A program made the translations under genes and the position numbers. From Nitrosomonadaceae bacterium (lineage in GTDB: Bacteria; Pseudomonadota; Gammaproteobacteria; Burkholderiales; Nitrosomonadaceae), in NCBI GenBank assembly GCA_947471695.1, contig CANIWY010000001.1:10494-74493 (forward strand): a stretch of DNA of 64,000 nucleotides, written 5' to 3'. Positions 18,318 to 26,845 of this stretch are shown here, one piece after another; the stretch's first letter is position 1; every line of letters starts with the position of its first letter. The notes beneath the pieces were generated by a model. It searched no databases. It had not been told where the DNA came from and saw nothing but the letters and a program-made list of their open reading frames with translations.

Positions 18318-19187
18318 TTACTCTGCACGGACCTGATCCAGCTGCAAGCACACATCCTTTACTGCCTGCAATATGCGCGGCGTCTGGCGGTGAAGCAAAT
18401 CAGGGTGAATAAAAAACAAATGTTTATTCCGCACCGCTTGCATCTGTGGAAACCGTTCCCAGAACGCCCCCATCCCACTTTCAGGTAATACCCCACTAAT
18501 AATCACCTGAGGATTAGTTTGCAACAAGCTTTCAGCCGAAATCACTGGCGCTAAGATTGATGCAGCAGCAAATATATTGACCCCTCCACAGCGATTAATG
18601 ATGTCGCTGATAATATGGTTACCATTTACTGTCATTAACGGTTGATTCCAAATAAGCAGAAACACGCTGACACGCTGCCGACCGACATAGTTCTGCTTGA
18701 TCAATTGAAGCTCTGTCTCAAAGGAGAGCGCCGCGGACTCCGCTTGGACTGGCGTTGCAGCCAACTGCCCAATCAATCGTAATAGTCTCGGAATGTCCTC
18801 TAGTCTAGCCGCCTCGGTGACAAAAACGGGTAAGCCAAGCTTTTCTAGTCTGTCAATATCCGCACCGTTACCACTACCCCATGCAATCACCAGATCAGGT
18901 CTAAGCATGACCAGTCTCTCCAGATCGAGTCCAGACACCCCCCCAATTTCCGGGATGGCTCTTGTAGATACCGGGTAATCACTCCGACTACTCACTCCCA
19001 CGAGCTTATCACCAGCGCCGGCAGCGTATACCAACTCCGTAATGCTCGGAGAGAGCGAGATGATGCGCCTTGCGGGGCGCTCCAAATGAGTGTGGTGCCC
19101 GCGGTCATCAGTCAAGCTCAGCGGTACGCTGGCTGAGGTGGCTATACCGATAGACGCATACAAAAATAACGGGGGGAAAGATAGCAA
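18318..19187 (-). CDS. btuF: BtuF-like periplasmic cobalamin/heme-type binding protein
   Basis: This is a cluster-A (class III) substrate-binding protein of the helical-backbone type. The block ARRIISLSPSITELVYAAGAG, then PEIGGVSGLDLERLVMLRPDLVIAWGSG, is typical of BtuF-like vitamin B12 or siderophore binders. It has a hydrophobic signal segment (SFPPLFLYASIGIATSA). The first conventional start is TTG at 19187, but that leaves no positive charge before the signal core. The open frame continues upstream to about 19290, and an ATC at 19208 would begin with an Arg-His n-region and has an AGGA upstream. No btuC or btuD is in the window, so it is an orphan. Cobalamin use fits queG, but the ligand is inferred. 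Confidence 0.8.
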   Translation of the reverse strand: MLSFPPLFLYASIGIATSASVPLSLTDDRGHHTHLERPARRIISLSPSITELVYAAGAGDKLVGVSSRSDYPVSTRAIPEIGGVSGLDLERLVMLRPDLVIAWGSGNGADIDRLEKLGLPVFVTEAARLEDIPRLLRLIGQLAATPVQAESAALSFETELQLIKQNYVGRQRVSVFLLIWNQPLMTVNGNHIISDIINRCGGVNIFAAASILAPVISAESLLQTNPQVIISGVLPESGMGAFWERFPQMQAVRNKHLFFIHPDLLHRQTPRILQAVKDVCLQLDQVRAE

Positions 19188-19292
19188 CGCCAGAAAAGCG
19201 TGTCTGATACTGAGGACTTTTCCTACAAGCGAAAAGCCTCCACGCGAGGATCTTAAAATAAACTGTGCTGCGGAGGAAATGTCAAATGTCCT

Positions 19293-20411
19293 CTAGTCCT
19301 GACAATAACGCCCAGCAAGCGCCGCGCGCTGCAAATAAGCCTCACGAGCGATGCGAACGTCTTCCAGAAACTGGGGCAGTTCTCTGATTAGTAAAGCCTG
19401 CGGCCCATCTACCAACGCCTTGCTTGGCACCGGATGAAAGTCCACCAGCACCATATTAGCACCGGCGATAATGCCCTGGGCAGTGACATGCATGATGTCA
19501 AGTATTCCGTCTGGCGAACAAGTACGAGCCCCAACCGAGTGCGATGGGTCAATACATACTGGCATACGAGTCAAGCGCTTGACTACCGGGACATGAGCGA
19601 AATCCACAAAGTTACGATGGGGGTCTGCCATGTTGGTCTTCATTCCTCGTAGACCAAAAACCACCTTGCGGTTGCCCTCAGAGGCCAGGTATTCGGCCGC
19701 GTTAAGGGACTCGTCTAGGGTGATGCCAAAACCCCGCTTGATCAGCACCGGAAAGTTTTGCTGACGACCAACAATTTTAAGTAGTTCAAAATTCTGCGTG
19801 TTGCGAGTGCCAATTTGCAGCATCACACCGGTTGGGCTACCGGTCTGATTAAGTGCCTCACGAATTTCATCGACATGCGATTCGTGAGTGATCTCCATGG
19901 AGATCACCTTGATGTCATACTTTCCTGCCAGATCGAATACGTACGGCAGACAGTCCTTGCCGTGTCCCTGAAATGCATAAGGACTGGTGCGGGGTTTGTA
20001 GGCCCCCATCCGGGCACAGACCTGGCCATGGTCGCGCAATGCTCTTAGCATCATCTCAACATGCTCGGGCGTATCTACCGCGCATAATCCAGCAAATACG
20101 TTCAGAGTATCCTGTCCGAAACGTACGCCGTTATAATCAAAATGTGTTGGCCGATCAACGTCCTTATGGCGGCCCAGAACACGATACTCCTCCGAAACAC
20201 GAACCACTCTCTCTACACACGGCAATCCTTGCACATCCTCAAGCGACAACGCCATGGTGTTGCCAATTAAGTATATCTCGGTCAGGGTCTGCTCGGCTCC
20301 AACCTCTGTATGTATACGGGTAGTAATGCCCAGCATGCCGGATAAGTGTCCCAGTAACCGCTGGTACTTGATGTTATCGGGATGGGTGTCTGGGGTCAGA
20401 ATCAGTATCAT
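19293..20411 (-). CDS. aroF: 3-deoxy-7-phosphoheptulonate (DAHP) synthase, type I-beta
   Basis: DAHP synthase joins phosphoenolpyruvate and erythrose 4-phosphate at the entry to the shikimate pathway. The 372-residue protein has an N-terminal ferredoxin-like regulatory domain at about residues 1-80 and a TIM-barrel domain with GAYKPRTSPYAFQG, LQIGTRNTQNFELL, LIKRGFG and CIDPSHSVG. This is the layout of the Thermotoga-like type I-beta enzymes. ATG at 20411. It faces away from miaA across a 230-base region and lies upstream of the BtuF-like gene, 105 bases away. KDO-8-phosphate synthase shares the barrel but lacks this N-terminal domain. Confidence 0.93.
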   Translation of the reverse strand: MILILTPDTHPDNIKYQRLLGHLSGMLGITTRIHTEVGAEQTLTEIYLIGNTMALSLEDVQGLPCVERVVRVSEEYRVLGRHKDVDRPTHFDYNGVRFGQDTLNVFAGLCAVDTPEHVEMMLRALRDHGQVCARMGAYKPRTSPYAFQGHGKDCLPYVFDLAGKYDIKVISMEITHESHVDEIREALNQTGSPTGVMLQIGTRNTQNFELLKIVGRQQNFPVLIKRGFGITLDESLNAAEYLASEGNRKVVFGLRGMKTNMADPHRNFVDFAHVPVVKRLTRMPVCIDPSHSVGARTCSPDGILDIMHVTAQGIIAGANMVLVDFHPVPSKALVDGPQALLIRELPQFLEDVRIAREAYLQRAALAGRYCQD

Positions 20412-20641
20412 AGAAAGTTACCAAGTAGGGGGGTAAATCTACGCCGAGAATCCGCTTGGATTCTAACTGAAAAGGCCACTACCCACCACGACATTGACTC
20501 TGGCTTTTATCATGTTGTGCGGGCTATACTTCTGATTGGAAAGATCATAGGGGTGCGAGACGGCAACATGGCACCCCCCGACTAACCGCCCTCGCTCGCG
20601 TTGATTCGAGTATCACTTACTGTCTTATCTAAATCAAGTAA

Positions 20642-21658
20642 ATGCCGGCACCGAACCAGATGCTCAGAGCTAATACAAACCACCCTCACGCGATCTTCCT
20701 CATGGGGCCGACTGCCAGCGGCAAAAGCGGTGTTGCCCTAGAGGTCGCTCGCCATCTGCCGGTGGAAATCGTTAGCGTGGATTCGGCTCAGGTATACCGT
20801 CATATGGATATTGGTACTGCTAAACCAAGTACCGAAACCCTGGCCGCGGTACCTCACCACCTGATCGACTTGATCGAGCCATGCGAACGCTACTCCGCAG
20901 GGCAATTTCGAGATGATGCGCTGCTCGCGATGCGAGAGATTACCGAGCGCGGCAATATCCCGTTGCTGGTTGGTGGGACCATGCTCTATTTCAGAGCACT
21001 GATGTATGGACTATCCGAACTTCCCACTGCCGATAATAAACTTCGCATGACTATCAGCAGCATGGCTGAAGGTCTCGGCTGGCCCGCAATGCACCTCCAG
21101 CTCCAGCAGATTGACCCTGTCAGTGCCACAAGGATTAAGTCAACTGATAGTCAGCGTATTCAGCGCGCGTTGGAGGTGTGCTACCTCGCAGACAAACCAA
21201 TGTCTGAGATTTTAACAAAGCCCAGATCTGTCGACTTGCCCTATCAGATCATACATATCGCCCTAATTCCAAGTGAGCGTGAGGTGCTGCACCAGCGAAT
21301 TTCACATCGCTTTGACGAAATGCTCAGTCTGGGGCTGATTGACGAAGTACGCTCCCTCCTTGATAAATTTAAACTTGATCCCGACACCCCTGCAATGCGA
21401 TGTGTCGGTTACCGCCAAGTACGGATGTACCTGAATAATGAAGTCAGCAGGAACGAAATGCGGTCAATGGGAATGGCCGCCACCCGCCAACTGGCTAAGC
21501 GCCAACTCACCTGGCTTCGTCCGATGCAAGGACTGCGGGAGTTTGACTGCCTGTCTCAGGATCTTGCACAACAGGTATCAGTATATCTCCAAGCAATCAT
21601 TTCGGATGGGGTAGCGAACTCAAGGTCGCAACAACTTCCAGACCCATATCTTAATTAA
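20642..21658 (+). CDS. miaA: tRNA dimethylallyltransferase MiaA
   Basis: MiaA transfers a dimethylallyl group to A37 of tRNAs that read UNN codons. The P-loop is MGPTASGKSGVALEVA at about residues 21-36, followed by VEIVSVDSAQVYRHMDIGTAKP and later LVGGTMLYFRAL. At 338 residues it is slightly long, with extra residues at both ends, including a non-conserved Ser/Gln-rich tail. ATG at 20642 has no visible Shine-Dalgarno. The substrate, DMAPP, comes from the pathway ended by ispH, encoded 2.5 kb away. A BON lipoprotein gene follows. Confidence 0.96.
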   Translation: MPAPNQMLRANTNHPHAIFLMGPTASGKSGVALEVARHLPVEIVSVDSAQVYRHMDIGTAKPSTETLAAVPHHLIDLIEPCERYSAGQFRDDALLAMREITERGNIPLLVGGTMLYFRALMYGLSELPTADNKLRMTISSMAEGLGWPAMHLQLQQIDPVSATRIKSTDSQRIQRALEVCYLADKPMSEILTKPRSVDLPYQIIHIALIPSEREVLHQRISHRFDEMLSLGLIDEVRSLLDKFKLDPDTPAMRCVGYRQVRMYLNNEVSRNEMRSMGMAATRQLAKRQLTWLRPMQGLREFDCLSQDLAQQVSVYLQAIISDGVANSRSQQLPDPYLN

Positions 21659-21709
21659 TTGTTACCCGTTTTCAATCTAATCGAGCTCAATCTCATAAAA
21701 GGGGGCTTC

Positions 21710-22045
21710 ATGAAAAATCACCACAAGTCACTTACGCTGATCATGGTCCTCACCAGCACTCTATTCGTCAGTTCATGCCAGAAGTTTGGTGAGGGTGTGC
21801 ATAAGACCTGGGTTGAGCCGCCGAAAAAAGCACTGGTGGATGACAGCACCCTGACAACCACCGTGAAGTCCTCGTTGCTAACCGACCCAGAACTTAACGG
21901 TCTGAACTTGCAAGTCGAAGCTCACGCTGGTGAGGTCATACTGAGTGGATTAGTTAAAACTCAAAGCCAGATCGATCGGGTCAACACTCTCACCTGGTTG
22001 GTAGAGGGCGTTAAGAAAGTAGATAACAGAATGAGCATGAAATGA
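21710..22045 (+). CDS. BON-domain lipoprotein
   Basis: This small lipoprotein (111 residues) has a signal peptide with lipobox VSSC (MKNHHKSLTLIMVLTSTLFVSSC) and one BON domain at about residues 45-110 (DDSTLTTTVKSSLLTDPELNGL, AHAGEVILSGLV). BON domains bind phospholipid and are found in envelope proteins such as OsmY. I chose ATG 21710 because a strong AAAAGGGGG lies just upstream; an open reading from 21659 adds a non-signal stretch. It follows miaA by 51 bases and may share its transcript. Confidence 0.86.
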   Translation: MKNHHKSLTLIMVLTSTLFVSSCQKFGEGVHKTWVEPPKKALVDDSTLTTTVKSSLLTDPELNGLNLQVEAHAGEVILSGLVKTQSQIDRVNTLTWLVEGVKKVDNRMSMK

Positions 22046-22158
22046 TTGTTGTGGGCGCCGCTACTCGCATACAAAACTGCGTTCCGCAGCTCCCAGATGC
22101 GAGTTTAGGTTAGTATGTCTTAGTTATCCTCACCTACGCAGGAGAACTCATCTCGGCC

Positions 22159-24462
22159 ATGGCTCTTTCCCCCCTGCTCCTGTTGCTGTCCACCATCATC
22201 GGCACAGTTCTGCTTATTCCGCCGCTACGGCGAGCGCTTATTTCGAACCATGTACTCAAAATTTTTCGCAATATCCTGCCCCAGGTTTCGCAGACCGAGC
22301 AGGAGGCTCTGGATGCGGGTACCGTTTGGTGGGATGGGGACCTATTCAGCGGCAAGCCCGACTGGAACAAACTCCTATCCTACCCCAAGCCCCAACTAAC
22401 GGCTGAGGAGACGGCCTTTCTCGCCGGCCCGGTAGAGCAATTATGCGAAATGTTGGACGAGTGGAAGATCACTCGCGAGCTTCATGATCTGCCGCCTGAG
22501 GTCTGGCAATTCATCAAGCAAAACGGATTTTTTGGCATGATTATCCCGAGGCAATACGGCGGGCACGGGTTTTCTGCGTTGGCCCATTCGGAAGTCGTGA
22601 TGAAGATCGGCTCTCGCAGCGGTACAGCGGCAGTAACAGTGATGGTCCCGAACTCGCTCGGCCCAGCGGAACTTCTGCTGCATTACGGTACCGAAGAACA
22701 GAAAAACTATTACCTGCCACGCTTAGCAAAAGGGCTGGAAGTTCCCTGCTTCGCACTTACCGGCCCAAGTGCCGGGTCGGATGCAGGCTCAATCCCCGAC
22801 TCCGGCACTGTCTGTCTGGGTGAATTCGATGGCTGTCAGGATGTCTTGGGAATGCGCGTTACCTGGGAAAAGCGCTACATCACATTGGGCCCGGTGGCGA
22901 CACTACTGGGGCTAGCATTCAAGCTCTACGATCCCAATGGACTGCTAGGTACCCGAAAAGATCTCGGTATTACACTCGCACTGATTCCCACCAATACCCC
23001 AGGTATCAATATCGGTCGCCGCCATTTTCCCCTAGATGCAGCCTTTCAAAATGGTCCTAACTCTGGTCAGGATGTATTCATCCCGATGAAGTGGGTAATC
23101 GGCGGACTCGATGGAGTGGGTCTCGGTTGGCGCATGCTGATGAACTGCCTCGCTGCTGGACGCTCGATTTCATTGCCCGCCACGGCTACTAGCGCCGCTA
23201 AGCTAGCGGCCCGTACCAGCGGTGCGTATTGTCGAGTCAGGACTCAGTTTGGTATGCCCATCGGTCGTTTCGAGGGGGTGGAGGAGGCCCTCGCTCGCAT
23301 CGGTGGAAATACATATATGATGGATGCGGCTCGAGTGATGACGGCGGGCGCAGTCGATCTAGGGGAAAAGCCCTCGGTCATCTCTGCCATCGTCAAGTAC
23401 CATCTCACTGAGCGCAGCCGGCAGACCATTAATGATGCGATGGATGTACACGGCGGGAAAGGCATCTGCATGGGCCCCAGTAATTATCTTGCACGCACCT
23501 ACCAACAGACTCCGGTCGGCATCACGGTGGAGGGTGCAAACATTCTTACTCGCAGTATGATGATATTCGGGCAGGGAGCGGTCCGCTGCCACCCCTATGT
23601 GCTTAAGGAAATTCACGCAGCCAATGACAGCGATGCCAAACGCGCTTCTCTGAACTTTGACCGGACGCTGATGGGCCACCTCTCCTTCAGTGTTGGAAAT
23701 GGCTTAAGATCACTATTTCACGGACTAACTGGCTCCTCTCTGGCAAATGCGCCCCTTAATATCGCTCCCGAGGTACGACATTACTACCAGCAACTGAGCC
23801 GATTGTCAGCCTCCTTTGCGTTGGCCGCAGATATCTCCATGCTCGCTCTGGGTGGGACACTCAAACGCAAGGAGAAGCTCTCCGCCCGGTTGGGTGACAT
23901 TCTAAGTCTGCTATACCTTTGCTCAGCGACGCTGAAGCGCTTCGAAGATGATGCCCGTCCAACTTCCGATTTGCCATTGCTAAATTGGTCGATACAGGAT
24001 GCGCTTTATCATCTGCAGCAAGCATTCGATGGCTTACTAAATAATTTTCCTAACCGACTCGCGGCATGGGTGCTGCAGTTACTGATATTTCCACTGGGCA
24101 AAACGTACTCCCCTCCTGAGGATGATCTAGGTCACTTGGTGGCGATGCTGATGCTGGAACCGGGTGATACACGTGACCGCCTGACCGCAGGAATCTATAT
24201 ACCAAGCTCCTTAGATGAACCCATAGGAGTTTTGGAAAAGGCCCTTCAGTGCGCGACACTATGCGAGATCACGGAGATTAAGGTTCGTACTGCAGTCAAG
24301 TCTGGCCTTATTTCTACGCAAGGTGATGAGAAGACCACTGAAGCGCTGGAGCGGGGTATTATTACTGCCGCTGAAGCGGAATCATTAAAAGAAATGAAGT
24401 CACTGCGCCGACATGTCATCATGGTTGATGACTTTCCATCTGACTTTGGTCCGCAAAAATAA
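22159..24462 (+). CDS. fadE: Acyl-CoA dehydrogenase FadE
   Basis: FadE oxidises acyl-CoA to trans-2-enoyl-CoA, the first step of beta-oxidation. The 767-residue protein has an N-terminal hydrophobic segment (LLLLLSTIIGTVLLIPPLRR), the dehydrogenase core at about residues 90-500 (FGMIIPRQYGGHGFSALAHSE, FALTGPSAGSDAGSIPDSG, DAMDVHGGKGICMGP) and a C-terminal DUF1974-type extension found in FadE. E. coli FadE is about 814 residues. AGGAGA lies 13 bases before the ATG, rather far, so the start may be slightly upstream, but no standard codon is there. It opens a five-gene fatty-acid cassette. Confidence 0.93.
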   Translation: MALSPLLLLLSTIIGTVLLIPPLRRALISNHVLKIFRNILPQVSQTEQEALDAGTVWWDGDLFSGKPDWNKLLSYPKPQLTAEETAFLAGPVEQLCEMLDEWKITRELHDLPPEVWQFIKQNGFFGMIIPRQYGGHGFSALAHSEVVMKIGSRSGTAAVTVMVPNSLGPAELLLHYGTEEQKNYYLPRLAKGLEVPCFALTGPSAGSDAGSIPDSGTVCLGEFDGCQDVLGMRVTWEKRYITLGPVATLLGLAFKLYDPNGLLGTRKDLGITLALIPTNTPGINIGRRHFPLDAAFQNGPNSGQDVFIPMKWVIGGLDGVGLGWRMLMNCLAAGRSISLPATATSAAKLAARTSGAYCRVRTQFGMPIGRFEGVEEALARIGGNTYMMDAARVMTAGAVDLGEKPSVISAIVKYHLTERSRQTINDAMDVHGGKGICMGPSNYLARTYQQTPVGITVEGANILTRSMMIFGQGAVRCHPYVLKEIHAANDSDAKRASLNFDRTLMGHLSFSVGNGLRSLFHGLTGSSLANAPLNIAPEVRHYYQQLSRLSASFALAADISMLALGGTLKRKEKLSARLGDILSLLYLCSATLKRFEDDARPTSDLPLLNWSIQDALYHLQQAFDGLLNNFPNRLAAWVLQLLIFPLGKTYSPPEDDLGHLVAMLMLEPGDTRDRLTAGIYIPSSLDEPIGVLEKALQCATLCEITEIKVRTAVKSGLISTQGDEKTTEALERGIITAAEAESLKEMKSLRRHVIMVDDFPSDFGPQK

Positions 24463-24507
24463 CGTGTTGGCACATAAAGAATTATTTATTATGGGCGTCT
24501 AGATTTC

Positions 24508-24519
24508 TAGGGGCCCCTA
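24508..24519. promoter_or_regulatory. Perfect 12-base palindrome before the acyl-CoA ligase gene
   Basis: TAGGGGCCCCTA reads the same on both strands and lies ten bases before the ATG at 24529. It could be an operator, part of a ribosome-site hairpin or chance. It matches no fatty-acid regulator site I can recall with confidence. Confidence 0.3.
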
Positions 24520-24528
24520 AGGGCAGTT

Positions 24529-26352
24529 ATGCCGCAACAAAATTCGGCGCATATCATCACAGTGGAGGCCGCTGGAACGCTGGCCGGCCTATTCAATGAA
24601 CGCGTCCATCGCTCACCGAACGGGGTGGCTTACCGAGACTACGATCCATCGAATGGCAAGTGGCGTGACCACACTTGGATGCAAATGTCCCGGGAGGTTT
24701 CCCGCTGGCAGTTGGCCCTCATCAGTGAGGGCTTAGTCGCAGGAGACCGCATCGCCGTGATGGCAAGAAATTGCCCTGAATGGGTGATGCTGGACCAAGC
24801 GGCGCTTGGCCTAGGTTTAGTGGTAGTACCTCTCTATACAGCCGACCGCGCTGAGAACGCGTCCTATGTCCTGCGCGATGCCGGCGCTAAGATGCTGCTA
24901 GTTGAAGGTATTCCACAGTGGCAGACTCTCTCCGAAATACGCGACCAACTCAGCGGTTTGTTACGGGTAGTAACGATCAGCCCGTTTGCTGAGAATGCCC
25001 ATCAGGCAGATCATGACTTGGTTCGAGCGCTGCTTAATTGGTTGCCTCCATCAAGCCAAGCTCGCGAAGTGGCCCATCTCTGCGCACCGAATGACCTTGC
25101 CACCATCATCTACACTTCAGGCACTTCAGGCCGCCCCAAAGGCGTAATGCTGAGTCATTACAATATACTCAGCAATGCGTATAGCTGCTTGCAAGTTGTA
25201 CGGGTTGAGCAATCTGATCTGTTGCTGTCTTTCCTGCCGCTGTCTCATACTTTTGAGCGTACGGCCGGCTACTATCTGCCGATGATGGCTGGAGCTACAG
25301 TCGCTCATGCCCGTTCAATTGAACAATTACAAGAGGATCTGCTAGTCATTCGGCCCACCCTGCTGATTTCGGTTCCACGCATCTATGAGCGAGTTCATAA
25401 CGGTGTCCGTACTAAACTTGAAGGGGGGTCATCTCTCGGCCGATATATATTCGACCTAGCGATCGAGGTTGGTTACAGCCGCTTTGAACGCCAGCAAGGG
25501 CGAGCCCCTTGGCAAGCCTCGCACTTGCTCTGGCCGCTATTGAATAAACTTATTGCTCGCAAGGTGATGGATAAACTGGGTGGGCGCTTACGGATGGCAA
25601 TGAGCGGTGGCGCCGCCTTGCCAACAGAGGTTTCGCGTATGTTCATCGGGCTCGGCCTGCCTATTCTGCAAGGATATGGAATGACTGAGAGTAGCCCCGT
25701 TGTATGCACCAATACCTTCGAAAATAACTTGCCGTCCAGTGTTGGCCCACCCATTCCTGGTGTAACCGTAAAACTGGGTGAACATAATGCCCTGCTAATC
25801 CATGGCCCCAATGTGATGATGGGCTACTGGCATAACCCAGAGGCCACAAAAGCAGTGCTGACGGATGGTGGGTGGCTTAACTCTGGTGATATAGCCCGCA
25901 TTGATGAAGAAGGCCGGGTGACCATTACCGGCCGTTTAAAAGAAATCATTGTCATGTCCAATGGAGAAAAAATTCCTCCAGCAGATATGGAAGCGGCAAT
26001 TTTACGTGATCCCCTTTTTGATCAGGTCATGCTAATTGGGGAGGGGCGTTCGTATTTGAGTGCTTTGGTGGTATTAAACCCCCGCAACTGGGAGCGACTT
26101 GCTTTACTGTACCATCTTGAATCTGACCTAGTACCTATGCTGCAGGACTTGCGAGCCAAGGAGGTCGTGCTGGATAAGATCGCTCATCAGATTCGCGAGT
26201 TCCCGGGTTATGCGAAGATCCGCCGCGTTGTTTTGCTTGCCTCACCGTGGACGGTTGAGAATGACATGCTCACGCCGACCCTCAAACTACGACGGGGGCA
26301 AGTGCTAGAGCACTATAAGAACCAGGTTGAAGAGCTCTATGCGGGCCATTAA
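24529..26352 (+). CDS. Long-chain acyl-CoA synthetase (AMP-binding family)
   Basis: This 607-residue ligase activates fatty acids to acyl-CoA through an acyl-adenylate. The AMP-binding P-loop is TIIYTSGTSGRPKGVMLSH at about residues 195-213. LQGYGMTESSPVV (about 380) is the A5 motif, and GWLNSGDIARIDEEGRVTIT plus GRLKEIIVMSNGEKI are the A7/A8 motifs. It is closer to the FAA1/FadD15 type than to E. coli FadD. It begins 66 bases after fadE and lies before a thioesterase and the hydratase/dehydrogenase, so fatty acids are the likely substrate. Confidence 0.92.
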   Translation: MPQQNSAHIITVEAAGTLAGLFNERVHRSPNGVAYRDYDPSNGKWRDHTWMQMSREVSRWQLALISEGLVAGDRIAVMARNCPEWVMLDQAALGLGLVVVPLYTADRAENASYVLRDAGAKMLLVEGIPQWQTLSEIRDQLSGLLRVVTISPFAENAHQADHDLVRALLNWLPPSSQAREVAHLCAPNDLATIIYTSGTSGRPKGVMLSHYNILSNAYSCLQVVRVEQSDLLLSFLPLSHTFERTAGYYLPMMAGATVAHARSIEQLQEDLLVIRPTLLISVPRIYERVHNGVRTKLEGGSSLGRYIFDLAIEVGYSRFERQQGRAPWQASHLLWPLLNKLIARKVMDKLGGRLRMAMSGGAALPTEVSRMFIGLGLPILQGYGMTESSPVVCTNTFENNLPSSVGPPIPGVTVKLGEHNALLIHGPNVMMGYWHNPEATKAVLTDGGWLNSGDIARIDEEGRVTITGRLKEIIVMSNGEKIPPADMEAAILRDPLFDQVMLIGEGRSYLSALVVLNPRNWERLALLYHLESDLVPMLQDLRAKEVVLDKIAHQIREFPGYAKIRRVVLLASPWTVENDMLTPTLKLRRGQVLEHYKNQVEELYAGH

Positions 26353-26399
26353 TCCCCCCGCGAGAATGGCGATTTACTAATCATTAGGATCCGACAAAC

Positions 26400-26816
26400 G
26401 TGAAAGTCAATTCTGAAATCCACGCGTCTCTGCCGACCGGGCGAGATCCCATCCTTCGCATCGTTCCAATGCCGACAGACACTAACTACGCCGGCGATGT
26501 TTTCGGAGGGTGGATCATGGCGCAAGTGGACATTGCGGGCAGTCTGCCAGCGATACGCCGCGCGCGTGGACGGGTAGCAACGGTCGCGGTCAACTCTTTT
26601 GTGTTCAAGCATCCTGTCTTTGTCGGTGATCTGGTGAGTTTCTATGCGGAAGTTATCAAGGTCGGGCGTACATCAATCACAGTCGCTGTAGAGGTTTATG
26701 CCCAACGGGGCCCACGCGAGGGTGGAGCAGAAGTATGCAGCAAGGTGACAGAGGCCGTTTTAACTTATGTAGCCGTGGACGAGCAGCGCAAACCACGAGT
26801 CGTTCCACAAGAATGA
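26400..26816 (+). CDS. Acyl-CoA thioesterase, YciA-like hotdog protein
   Basis: This 138-residue hotdog thioesterase hydrolyses acyl-CoA. The block MPTDTNYAGDVFGGWIMAQVD is the family active-site region, with the Asp in AGDVFGG as the expected catalytic residue, followed by VNSFVFKHPVFVGDLVSFY. The start is GTG at 26400. It lies between the ligase and the hydratase/dehydrogenase, so it may relieve CoA trapping during beta-oxidation; that role is inferred from position. Confidence 0.9.
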   Translation: MKVNSEIHASLPTGRDPILRIVPMPTDTNYAGDVFGGWIMAQVDIAGSLPAIRRARGRVATVAVNSFVFKHPVFVGDLVSFYAEVIKVGRTSITVAVEVYAQRGPREGGAEVCSKVTEAVLTYVAVDEQRKPRVVPQE

Positions 26817-26845
26817 GTTGAAGGCCTAATAAGACGGGAGATCAA

